This document shows, piece after piece, positions 24,901-35,549 of a stretch of 64,000 nucleotides of DNA. The translations under genes were made by a program, and so were the position numbers. Numbering within the stretch: the stretch's first letter is position 1; each line of letters begins with the position of its first letter. The notes beneath the pieces were generated by a model that was not told the DNA's origin, searched no databases, and was given only the letters and a program-made list of their open reading frames with translations. The DNA comes from Antitrichia curtipendula (lineage: Eukaryota > Streptophyta > Bryopsida > Hypnales > Leucodontaceae): contig OX579635.1 of assembly GCA_951230915.1 (NCBI GenBank), positions 14,756,001 through 14,820,000 on the forward strand. The letters run 5' to 3'.

Positions 24901-26121
24901 CTAAGGCCTTTCAAGTTCAATTGAGCATATGTTTGTATGCGGTTTACATAGAAGATTGCCTGAGTACTTCTCTGTCATATGAGGCAGAGTTGGGACCCTC
25001 CTGAAATTTGTGCTCCTCCACTTGTTGCAGATATCCGTCTTTGACGGGGGGGGGTGCAAGATGATGTGGAACTACTATGGTACGGGGCATGGGAAAGGAG
25101 AATGGGATGGAGCTGGAGTTGTCGTCAAAAGGGCCCTTCGGCAAGAGCAGCTGGTGAATCCGCATAGACGCCTCCAAAATGCAGCGGACTGTGTGGTTTT
25201 CTTGGACGCTACGATGGCTAGTCAAGTACCTACACGTCATGGTGAAATGAGGTATTACCTTCCGTGACTTCCCACAATGATCGGCACCCTGGTGGCTTGT
25301 ATTCCTCCTCTAAATGGAATTGGAGGTACTCCGTGTGGTTTTCATGCTGGTTGGTCAAGAGTCCACCATTCTTGTTCATCTATTTATATTTCTCCACTTT
25401 CTTCAGGTCTTTCAGGTATTTCCACCACATTGGAGTGCACAAAGTTGAACGCAGAGGTCGTGAGGCATATGATCCCATTGTAGGCTCCTCAAAATTGCAC
25501 TCCATTTTCGCACCCGATGCTAGTGACCCAACAAAGTTGTTTGTACGTCACTTGTCATGCTTCTGTGGCCCATGCTTGGAGGAAGACTTCATGCAATGCG
25601 AAAAGCAAAACTATGTGAAGCCATAGACTGCATTGAAGATACAACCACGGAATGCTGCATACGCTGCAGAGCACATGACTGCGACTGAGGGTGACGGAAG
25701 TTGGGACTATGAGATTGACGAAGATTCCATGGCAGATTTAGTTCAAGCTGGAGACAACTTTGCAGTCCCTGCAGCACCAGACAATGATGAAGTTGTCTCA
25801 TTTTACATTTTGCAGTGCCAACTTCCAAAGCACACATTGTAGGGGGACGTTGATTGCATTTGGGGAGAGCACTTTCAAGCAGGGGACTCTGTAATCTGTG
25901 GTACATACTACCAGAAATGGGGACGGCGTGACCACCACAACTATGTCTACTTGCGGAAATCCAGGCCAGCATATGTAGACTCCAGTATAGTACTCGCTTG
26001 CAAATTTCAAATGATATCCCAACAACATAGAGTGAAGGGTGGAGATGTTGTGTACAGCCTTCCAGATGAGACAGTTGATGTTATCAACACAGCATTGGAG
26101 GAAATGGATGCTACAATGTGA
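21965..26121 (+). pseudogene. Transposase-like gene, DFSENY/SDG/HGKG family, degenerate
   Basis: Four exons fit one reading: 21965-22738, 23783-24759, 25031-25251 and 25407-26121, about 895 codons. Order: basic N terminus, a helical DNA-binding-like region ending WWTQETRVSPGRKD (near codon 230), the YHIQVLYLLEAL segment, then motifs DFSENY (Asp at 24434), SDGCAGQFK (Asp at 24707) and GHGKGEWDGAG (Asp at 25106). A Cys-rich LSCFCGPCL segment and a C-terminal YVYL/VVYSL region follow. The three Asp motifs probably form the catalytic triad of an RNase H-like transposase; similar motif sets occur in uncharacterised animal and plant proteins. Lesions are in-frame stops at 22082, 22169, 22283, 22682, 23888, 25624 and 25840, and a one-base shift in the G run at 25046-25054. 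Conserved residues continue across every lesion. Confidence 0.8.
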
Positions 26122-26330
26122 AAACCACGGCTACTATTCCCAGCTTTTTTTCCTTCTCTAGAAATACCTTCTCAGACAGGGTTCGTACAGGACTAAAACT
26201 GCAGAGCACATGCTCACCTACACAATGGAATGCCCCCAAAAATGCTTCTGTGTCTCTTCGCAACTACCAGAATGCCAATCCCACACTACCGTCATCAGTA
26301 CCTCTTAGTCCTGAGAAGTATGCACTCAGT

Positions 26331-26560
26331 ACTATTCCACTGCCAATGCAGTACTATTTCTCTACATTTGCAATACTATTCCACTGCCAATGCAGTACTA
26401 TTTCTCTACATTTGCAATACTATTCCACTGCCAATGCAGTACTATTTCTCTACATTTGCAATACTATTCCACTGCCAATGCAGTACTATTTCTCTACATT
26501 TGCAATACTATTCCACTGCCAATGCAGTACTATTCCTTTGCCAATATAGTACTATTCGGA
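26331..26560. repeat. 44-bp tandem repeat array
   Basis: Units start ACTATTCCACTGCCAATGCA at 26331, 26375, 26419, 26463 and 26507, giving four full copies and a degraded fifth. Each unit contains AGTACTATT and the related AATACTATT. It sits between the convergent transposase and SET gene ends. Long frames here are products of the repeat. Confidence 0.9.
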
Positions 26561-27212
26561 TGTGCTTAGTACTTAAGAAATAGGCGCAGAGTACTATTCC
26601 ATTGCCACGTTAATACTATTTGGATTCCCTCAGTACTATAGAAGCTGCACTCAGTACTTCCTAAACCGCTATAATACTTCTTGGATGTGCTCAGCACTTG
26701 AAAAGTTGCGCACATTTCCATTTTGATTATTTCCCTTACATGTCACTCTCCCTTCAGAATCAGAGTCTTGTGGACAATATTTTGCTGCTCATTTCGTAAT
26801 AGTATTCTTTATTGGATTTGAACAAAGCACTGTTGACACAATTGACAGTGCTATTAATCAGAGCCGCTTCTGATGAAGGTCTTGTGCATAGTGGGAGTTC
26901 AATTTCTCAATCCTGGTGCTCACGGGTCTTAAGTTCTTGCCATGTTGACATTTCAATATACAACTACAGCGCCCAAAAGTCTACAAATAAATTACAAACT
27001 TATACATTGGACTATGGGAGTGATGATTGTCTTCGTTGCTCGCATACTCTACTCTGGTTGTCTACACAGTACACTACCACAAGTGCAGCGGAAAGATACT
27101 TGCATGCCGTCTTCCTCAGCAAAAGAGCAGCCATAGTCCCACGTGAGCTCCTCCCCCTGTTCTACATTGCGCACTGTAAAAAATGCCACCTGCTACATGA
27201 ACCACATGTTTA

Positions 27213-28613
27213 TTAATTAGAATCATGCCACGGGAAAAGTCGATTAATGGAAACAACACTCAGCATAGAAGGCAATGCAAGTGCAATGGTGGTACGTGCA
27301 TGGTAAAGTGTTGGAATCGTGTTCTCTATCCAGACTGGGATATCCATTAAGTTCGCATCCCCACACCTGCACCGACAGATGGCACCAAGGATTTCTGTGT
27401 ACATTAAGGTCCAAGCACAACTTCGTCAATGGAAGAGGGACACAACTATGATGAGATAACATACACCGTATACAGTGACTGCCTCGTACCTGTGATTCAA
27501 GTACCGAGCAATGTTACATTATACAGAGGCATCGATAGAAAGCAATGAGTCATCTCCGTGCGCCACTTCAGATTGCCAATGCGCATCAAGTGCCAACGAG
27601 TACTTCAGAAATGATCCACGGCGCAGCAACTCCGCATGGGTCACTATATCTCCTCCATACTCAAATACAAAAGAACCGCAATTGAGTTTGTCTATGGTCC
27701 TGATTCTCCAGCCCTTGGAATCGTCTACATGAAAGACTTGCACACTTCCGGAGTCAGTATTAATTTGTAGAATGATACGGTAGAAAACCTAACAGCTGAT
27801 TCAATGTTTTCCCGTTCGAGGTGGTATTGGAGGCCGAGAACAAACCATGCCTTTCGAGAAAAACTCCAATGACGACAACATTCTAAGGAGGAGCAATGCT
27901 AACCTCAAATTGCTTTTGTATGCCATTTTGGACCATTCTATTAATGCACGGTGGGATGCAAGCACACACACGGAAACACTCCTTCACGTACAACCGCTGC
28001 ACATGCTCGCCGCAACGTCCATTGTTGGATTCTGGACAAGAGTTGTTCCCTCCACAACGAATGAGTCCTCCATTACCAAAACTTCGAGTACGCTTAAACT
28101 GCAGCACCATAGAGGCAGCCATTACTTACATCAAAGCCTATGCTGAATGTGTACAAGTGCTGCAGCTGCATCGTTATTGCCAAACATAGCGCATAAGGGC
28201 AGCAAAGACAAAGGACAGACAGAGCTGAATCGATTATAGAGGCAGCTCTGAAAATGTACCTCCGTGATGTAGCGGGGGTGGATGACACCGTCTGCCAAGT
28301 ATGCGCCACTTGCAGCCACTGAAACGCTGATGAAGTCTCCAAGACGGTGACCGGATTCGCCATCACCAATGCATGATGACAGCGTACGAACAGCACGTGA
28401 AGCACCTAGAACTAGGACACTCACGGACTCATGCAAAATAGGACTGCATGTATACGTGTAGGACTTCTCTAGTACTTTGAAACCATGTGATGTCACTGCC
28501 TCAGAAAGGAGGATGGGAACATTTTCCATGCCTTTCGACAAGTCACAATGACAAAGTTGTCGTGCACCCTGTTCATGGCAACAAATCAGAGGACGCACAA
28601 AAAAGTGTACCAC
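27213..28613 (-). pseudogene. SUVR-like histone H3K9 methyltransferase (pre-SET/SET), damaged
   Basis: Reading on minus, exon a (about 28598-28260) has CDLSKGMENVPI, like the start of the SUVR pre-SET region. Exon b (28098-27904) has ECFRVCACIPPCINR followed by MVQNG, the end of a pre-SET domain. Exon c (about 27743-27490) gives VQVFHVDDSKGW, the FVFEYGGDI motif, LALDAHWQSE and the IARYLNHR motif. Exon d (from 27366) gives CGDANLMDIPVWIEN. These match plant SUVR1/2/4-type enzymes, which methylate histone H3 lysine 9. Damage: TAA at 27519-27521 just before CNIARYLNHR, missing cysteines in exon a, and no recognisable EELTWDYG end. The acceptor of exon c is unresolved. The gene lies inside the large transposon. 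It could be the C-terminal part of the RING-like gene upstream. Confidence 0.7.
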
Positions 28614-29258
28614 AAACTATATTGCAAAATGCACAGGGTACAAATATATTTACTTTCATGGTATGCTCTGCACTAGGCATGCGCAGCATGCTTTCGCTTT
28701 CCGTGGACTACCCCATTTCCTTTCGTGAGGTAGGGCCCAAGAACTACCAAATAAGGGCCCAAATGCTTGGGCCCTATGGCCCGGTTCAGACCCTACATTG
28801 CTCACAACCACCCAAGGCAATCCTCCACCGGCATCACTGGCCAGCCACCACTTCACAGGCGACGAGCTCCACCTCATCACAATTTTCTTTTACCCACCTC
28901 GTGGTCATTGCTTGCCCTTGGAAGATTTCTTGATTTCTCTGCCGCTGCTAAGCCAGCTGCCTGCAACCGGGGCCGCAAAATCCTTCTAGTCTTTGCTGTA
29001 GAATTTCTTATCGTTGATGGACCATGACTTGCAATATTTGCTGTCCCTACATGTCATGGCACGGTGTCACAGTGAGAAATCCATTTGATCAACTAGCAGC
29101 ACATAAGCTTCTCACCAACTCCTCTACTGTTAAGAAAAAAATCTACAGCAAAAGAGTACTTTTGTACTTGCTATAGTCCTAAGGAGTACTAGAGGGAACC
29201 AGAGAAAGTGAAGGAAATTCCTAAGGGACCGGTCTCATGGACTTAGTGGCGAACGCAC

Positions 29259-29373
29259 CTGAGGAGGAATTCACAATGCCTTTCACTGGGCTCCCTATAG
29301 CGACGTTCACAGTTGCCTTTGTAGCATCGGCTCTTGGGGGGCCAATTGTTATATCCCAAGGATCTTCAATGAC
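29259..29373 (-). other. Possible exon between RING-like and SET segments
   Basis: On minus, an acceptor CACTATAG precedes 29373 and a donor CAG|GTGCG follows 29259. Between them is an open frame reading VIEDPWDITIGPPRADATKA and onward. It lies in the same direction as both neighbours and could link them or serve as an N-terminal exon of the SET gene. The phases to its neighbours do not fit simply. Confidence 0.3.
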
Positions 29374-29562
29374 CTATAGTGAACTTCCATGCAACACAGA
29401 CGTTCTAAAATGGTTCAATTTGGGCAGAAAAAAGAGAAAGCAGGCCTCACATGAATATGCATTAGTTAGCAGCAAAGCTTTCAGCACAACTCCTATAGAA
29501 TGCATGTTCCCCTACATTGTAGATACGACCACAAAGACTACAGGAATTCCAAAATTGTGTAC

Positions 29563-32500
29563 CTCATTTGGAGAACCGCTTGGTGGCGGTACATCTTGGA
29601 CGGTGTTGGAATGTCAGCTTCTGTTCCAGCCTCTCTCCCCTGCACATCCGGAAGCGTCATCGCCAGGCTACTATCATCGTCAAAAAAGTCAAGCGCCTCC
29701 ATTTCCGCTGCAGTCACTTGTGTCACGTCTGCATTTGGTTGGTAGTCCTCAAGTCCGGCCTGCAAATCCCATGAGTCCGTTGCCACGGTCTGCATCGAGT
29801 CAGACAAGTGTGACGCCACTGACTTCCAGGTAGACTTTGGGCACTGCAACGATATTGTTGAGGCCAGTTGCGGTGGAGAACCGGTACAACTGCGCTTCAA
29901 AACTGCAGACTTTGTGGAACATTTGGAGGCAAAAGGATTTGAAGAGGTATCTCCCTCCAGAATGTGAGAACTAGGACTGATGTCAAGAAGGCTGTCTTCA
30001 CCGACTGCTGCAGCAACCGTGGGATAGTAGCCCCCTTCTGCTATACAATTTGTGAACGTGCTGTCAGAGGCTGACAGACTTGGCGCACCCGTTTCAACGG
30101 AGAAGAGACCTGCACAATGGGATGGCAGTCCGGGAAGTGAGATGAAGAAAGCTTGTGACATGAAGAAAACTTGTGACATGAAAAACGTCTCTCTTCCTCT
30201 GGGATGCTGCCCTCAGCCACATTTGCTTCTACATGACATGCATAGAACTTCCCTCAGTACACCAAGGGTGGCAGAGACAAAAGCATGCCATAAATCCAGA
30301 ACTTTACTACACCTACAGGACTGCATTGCAATATAATTGCAGTCATGTGCTGCTGAAGATACCTACAATACTACCATTGCTGAATACATAGTAATACTAG
30401 TCAGTGGAAAGAAGAACTTGGCCAAGTGAAGAGACTAGCATATGGATATTGTACACAGCATGAGGTTGAGCTCAGCACGCACTACGGTTGCAAGAGTGCA
30501 TGTAACTAGAACGACAAGCACAAGAGACAGTCGAAGTGCTGCCATAGTCACATACCGATGAGAGGGGCGTCCTTGCTTGGCGGAACCGGTGGGCCTGAAG
30601 CGTGGCCCGTTCCTGTGACAATGTCTTCTGCTTTATCTTCACTTGCTGGAAGCCCCTCCGTAGCAGGTGAGATGCCCCAACTTGCTAACCACAAGGGATG
30701 CACAAGACCACAATCACTTCCTGCACAAGTGGAAGTCGACTGAAACCACTGCGCACCACACCATGGATGATACACGTGGTGGCAGCTGCAGAGCATGAAA
30801 TCCCCATATGGAAAAGATTCCTTGCATACAGCGCAACGGAGACTGTCCATAGTGATGATGGCTAAGGAAACAAGACTGCTAGCGAGCACGTCATTGCGCT
30901 GCGGCTGCGGTTGCAGAATCACCCCTTCCCCACCATGACGCAGGTCTTCAAGGTAGTTGTTGAGGGATTTGAGGCGAGATTGGAAAAGCACCACCTTTGC
31001 GGTCACTTCCTCCAAATCGCTCCTGAGCTGCTCTTTGGCCTCCCCAAATTCGCCAAGTTTCTTGAGGTGGCCATCCAGTACTCGCTGCAGCACTTCCGAC
31101 CCACCTTCGTCCCCCATCTCAGTCATAGTCTCCTGTAGTTGGTGAATTCCAAGGAGTCTTGTCCGATGTTGCTTGTCTACTTCCTCAGCCTTCTTTCGTA
31201 GCTCGTGAGCACTATCTTGCATGTGTTTCATCTCTGCAGTAACAAAGTCTATCAACAGCTGGGCAGTCTTCTTCCTACAACGCAATAGAGCCCAAAACAC
31301 AGGTTTAACGTTTTTAGTACTAAAAGTAATAAGTAGTATTGGGACATAGTACTGTAAGTACAAAATAATGCTACGACATAGTACTCTAAGTATAAAATAA
31401 AACTAAAACATAGTACTCGAAGTACTAAATAATACTAAGACATAGTACTCTAAGTACAAAATAATACTGGGACATAGTACTCGAAACACTAAACAATACT
31501 GAGAGATAGTACTATGCACAAAATAATACATAGGCATAGTACTCGAAGCACTAAACAATACTAAAAAATAGTACTAGAAGTACTAAATAGTATTGGAACA
31601 TGGTAATATCGTACGACAAAGCAGAGTTTCTTCACTAGATGTTGGAACTCAGACTACGACTACTAATTACTTAGTGAAAACATGCAGATCTGGAGAACAA
31701 CCGAGGGGCAAACATAGAGGACACCGGTGAATATGAAGGGCATCCAAAGTATTTCTGTATGAAGAGGGAATGCAAGGCAAGTGAAAGGAACAGCTGTAGT
31801 AGAGAAAATGGACTGACCTCTCAGCCACTGCTGCGGTGCTTACAGTTGAATGAAGTCCTATCGCCATAATGCCTTCTTTCTTGTCGATATTCTCAGTCCC
31901 ACCCTGCATACGACGGAACAATTGCACCATCGGCTCATTCGGCTGCTTTTCGTCTTTCACATCCAAATATTTGGAAAAGCCCTCTTCCTCGGCCACCTCA
32001 GCTAGTGGTTTCTGAACCGCATCAGCTAGCCTTGTCAGCCACTGCTTTGCCCACCTACCATAAGCTCGTCGTTGGCCCAAGTTTGTCTCCGCTGCAAAGC
32101 TAGCCCAGTTGATTTTCTCCCCTTTCGCTTGAAGAGTCCAACCCATGGCTAGCTCCTTGCCCACATGAGTACTATTATATGGCTTCTGGAAGCATTGGCA
32201 GTAGAGGGATTCCACTTCTTTTCTTAAGGCTGGAATGAGCTTCCCTACAAGTAGGACGCCATTGCGTCCTTTCTCCGGACCAAAGAAGTTTTGCACATCT
32301 GATGACGAGACATCTTTGTCCATGCGTAGTCTGTGTGGGTTGAGGCCATCACGGCCCAACTTGCAGACCGTGGCAAATATGTCCTCCAACATAGCAGTTG
32401 GAGGTCGCTTTGCCGGATCATGTAGCAATTGAAGTTGCCGGCGGCACTCAGTCTTCGTGTATACTTTGGGAGAAGATGAACTTTTCTTCCGCTTTGATGG

Positions 32501-32917
32501 AGTGGTGACGCCTGGCTATTTGGCACTATCAGCATCGGAGACATCCTGGGTGTGGGCTGAGCAATCTTCATTGCTAGCATGAGAAGTGGACATCACTCGC
32601 TTCTGCTTCTTTCGAGAAGTGGGCCCCATCTTCCTTGTGGCCGGGCTGATGGGTAGAGGTGGCTGCGAGGCAGCAGTCCTACCCGCTTTCTTGTTCTTCT
32701 TGCTACCACCTGCCGCAATAGCAAGGGGAACCTCTAGTCCCTCCTTCTCAGAACCGCTGGGCAAATCCGAATGCTTTGCCCGCCGCTTGCCTTTCTTCTC
32801 ATATGTAACGGCCGCGTTTTGCAGTAGACTGTCATCATCGTCATCGCTTAAATCCACCGCTCGCCCAGCTACTGCCCTTGCACGGTTCTCCGCAGGTGTA
32901 TTCTTCATCCTTGCCAT
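29563..32917 (-). pseudogene. Coiled-coil and RING/PHD-like zinc protein of the transposon, one internal stop
   Basis: On minus, exon 1 runs from ATG at 32917 to 31818, exon 2 from 31274 to 30556 and exon 3 from 30109 to about 29563. Joins 1-2 and 2-3 keep phase exactly. The N terminus is acidic, then basic with Lys-rich nuclear-type clusters (KKGKRRAK, SRKKQKR). Exon 2 has a heptad-like coiled coil of about 130 residues, then CAVC, LCSCHHVYHPWCGAQWF and CAGSDCG, a RING or PHD-like zinc module. Exon 3 is low-complexity and acidic. The only lesion seen in exons 1-2 is TAG at 32516-32518, where Gln would fit. It may be a chromatin or ubiquitin-ligase type cofactor. It faces the SET segment in the same direction and may be one gene with it. 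Confidence 0.6.
31310..31610. repeat. Cluster of AGTACT/AATACTA motifs
   Basis: This intron of the RING-like gene is packed with irregular repeats of the form CATAGTACTCKAAGTACTAA, spaced about 35-50 bases apart. Similar motifs recur at 23500-23640, 24780-24890, 26280-26690, 33225-33260 and 34760-34850, and also end the terminal repeats. They may be binding sites for the element's own protein. Confidence 0.55.
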
Positions 32918-32929
32918 GAAAAAAGCAGA

Positions 32930-34832
32930 AGGACCTGGGCATTGGGAAAATGAAAGGTTAGTTACTTGGGGACCAACACTGTTGCTGTAGTACTATGAGT
33001 ACCCAACCTTACTATCCAGGAACTCAGAGTACAGCAAAGTGTCCTACAGCAATAGGGAAGGACTGCAAGACCAGTATAAGTGGTTTACCAACAACGTATA
33101 ACGGACGTCGGCCACCATAATACTTGACAAAACAAAGCAGCAGAAGACAACGAACCAGACACGGAATTAAAAGACTGCAGAGAGTTGAAAGAGAACGTAC
33201 CAGCATAAACAAGGTCGCCGTCGTTAGGGAGTACTAAGGAGTACTAAGGAGTACAGTAGCACCGCACAAGAATACTACTCCACAAGAAGAAACGAGGTCC
33301 TAGGACGGTCGACAGCAATCTGTGTCAGTGAAGGACACAAATAGTACTATCGAGTACGCACACAGTACAACATGGATACATTGAATAGAAAGAGTACATC
33401 ATGAACAAATATTACGTATCCTGAGTGCACACTTCCTACTCTATGTATGGAAGGAGTATAGGAATCAAGCATAAAGTATAGGCCGAACACCTAGTAGTGC
33501 AAACGCTAGACGACGGAAGTACTATGAGCATATTTATCCTATATTTGGCATACTAGATGGTGCAATTCAAGAATTTCAGTGACGACGTAGTACAGCAACG
33601 GTAGCCTGAAGGAACACCCATGTACTGAAGACCAAAAACTAGTATACAAGGACACTGAACGTAGAGGGAGACGTAGAAGAAACGCTGTAGTATACAATCA
33701 ACACTGAAGAACCCCAGCGGTTTCAATTTCAGTCGTTGTAGAGGTCCACAACGCACTACGTAAGGCGGAAGGGATGTACCGACGAGTTGTAACTATTCAG
33801 GAAGACCACTAATGTAATCCCAAATATTTGGACTGCACCAAGGACAACAACATAGGATGCACATCCTATGAACAAAGTGTTCTTGACGATTTTATAGGGC
33901 AGCAATTGGCAAAGACGGAGGCATGCTCTAATCGCTAGGGGAGAGCACTATCCAAACATGATGGAAGCAGAAACTAAAATTAGCATACAGTGGAGCACAT
34001 AACCGTCGGCAAAATAAACTACAACGCTAAAACCCTAGTTCAGCACCACGCGCGCCAGCAATTGGTGTACAAGTACGCTGCAGCCACCAATTGGTGCTGT
34101 TCAACGTGCAGAAAAATAAGAAGAGGATGAGGGAGTACAAGGCTAGGGACTCACCTGACGAAGCGGAGGAGGGGTTTGTTGGCGCAAAACCTGCAGAGCT
34201 TCCGCCGGCAGTTGACGTCGAAGTAGTCCTCCACCCGCCACCAGCAAACCCTCGCCGCCTTCTTCCTGCAGAAGCCGCTGTTGTTCTCACCAAAGCAGCA
34301 GTCAATCGTAATCGCCGACCTTCCTATTGCTGCACTCACCGAACGTCCTCTCCCAACTAACAAAGCACATAAGACGCCATTTTCCCGATACCAACCAATA
34401 GCAACATAAATTGTCCACCTTCAGCAACATACGCAATCTCTCACAGTTCTCCCACATCACTGTCGAATCCTTCCTCCAACTGGATTGACCAAGCATACCG
34501 ACCAGCATCTGCAACGTTCGGCGGAAGCTCACAAAATCCGATGAGATTGCGCCGCCGCCATACCCACGACCGGATGAGAGAGACAAGGTACGGGCGGATG
34601 AAGAACATCATTTACAATTCATCCACATACATCCGTCCATCCAAGCCCCCTCCCCTCGGATGAACAGACCTCACCATCCGTCCCTATCATCCAATCACGG
34701 ACGTACACGTGGTAGCGGCGCAGAAGATCATCAGAAAGATTAACGGCCCAGATTTTTTCTTCTACACCGCTATAGTACTCACAATACTAATAGTACCTAT
34801 AGTACTGACTGACCAAAAAGGCAAAACGCAAC
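32930..34832. other. Right subterminal region of the transposon
   Basis: This lies upstream of the minus-strand RING-like gene. It contains scattered AGTACT motifs (for example GGAGTACTAAGGAGTACTAA near 33230). Minus-strand frames at about 34586-34302 and 34363-34027 show no family, so this is probably the promoter and 5' leader. Confidence 0.4.
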
Positions 34833-34862
34833 AAATAGTACAAGTGTTTCGTGCAATGACCC
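34833..34862 (-). repeat. Right terminal inverted repeat of large transposon
   Basis: These are the exact reverse complement of 21105-21134 and are followed directly by the AGTT duplication. Confidence 0.9.
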
Positions 34863-34866
34863 AGTT

Positions 34867-35290
34867 TCTAGGCACCAAAACATTCTAAAACAATTCCATT
34901 AAAGCCACCTTCTTGATTGGTGGAATAGTAAAAATCAAACTCAGCGCACAAGGAAATCAACAGCCAAGACATTACCCCCCCTCCGGTATTATATTGGAAG
35001 ACATAACTTTAACCATCCTTAAGGTTGTTATGAGGATTCATATAAAAATGAAAGTTTATAGTGTAGTATACAATGACAATGACACTATAGGTCTATAGCA
35101 ATATGACAATAAGGCATTCCATTTGGTTGGTTATAGGTATATTTTAGCTTTTAGGTACCAAATCTTTCTAAAAGAATTCTTTTAAAGCCACCTTCTTGAT
35201 TGTTGGTATAGAGAAAATCAAACTTAGTGCAAAGAGAAACCAGTAGCCCAGGCATTATAGATACCCCTCTGAAATTACATTGGAGGGCGT
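34867..35290. repeat. Partial tandem copies of the transposon target segment
   Basis: A segment with CTAGGCACCAAAAC, then AAAGCCACCTTCTTGATTGG and AAATCAAACTCAG occurs at 34867-34945 and again at about 35150-35230. The second copy includes the bases left of the insertion point, so it is an uninterrupted version of the target. Confidence 0.65.
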
Positions 35291-35549
35291 AACTTTAATC
35301 CACCCCCCAATTTTTTGGTTTAGGAGAGTTTTGGGGGGAGACAGTTATACAACCCAATATAATACTGGAGGGTGGCGGGGTTGCCGGAGGGGTAACACCC
35401 CCCAATCCTCAAGTGGTGGTACGAGCAAAGGTACAATATTAGGTTGGCAACTTTAATTAAACACCTTTGTATAATAACACACCCAATTTGAGAAGCACTT
35501 TAATTGGAAGCACTACACCCTTCATCTCATACAATTCACCCCTACAATT

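Larger units (their letters stand above)
21105..34862. mobile_element. 13,758-bp DNA transposon with 30-bp TIRs
   Basis: The ends are perfect 30-bp inverted repeats (21105-21134 and 34833-34862) starting GGGTCATTGCACGAAACACT. The flanks are AGTT on both sides (21101-21104 and 34863-34866), a 4-bp target duplication. Related uninterrupted sites at about 5757-5780 and 35140-35165 prove the borders. Inside are a transposase-like gene on + (21965-26121) and convergent minus-strand exons for a coiled-coil/RING-like protein and a SET methyltransferase (32917 to about 27213). A 4-bp duplication and a DDD-like protein would be compatible with the Sola superfamily, but that name is a guess. The transposase is broken, so this copy is not autonomous. 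Confidence 0.9.

Noticed and set aside
26331..26560. CRISPR-like array
   Set aside because: The units are contiguous with no unique spacers, and the DNA is plant nuclear.
26118..26583. Two frames of 117-143 codons
   Set aside because: They are made by the 44-bp tandem array.
29237..29833. 198-codon + frame
   Set aside because: It lies antisense to the minus-strand exons of the transposon, shows no family and is probably a shadow.
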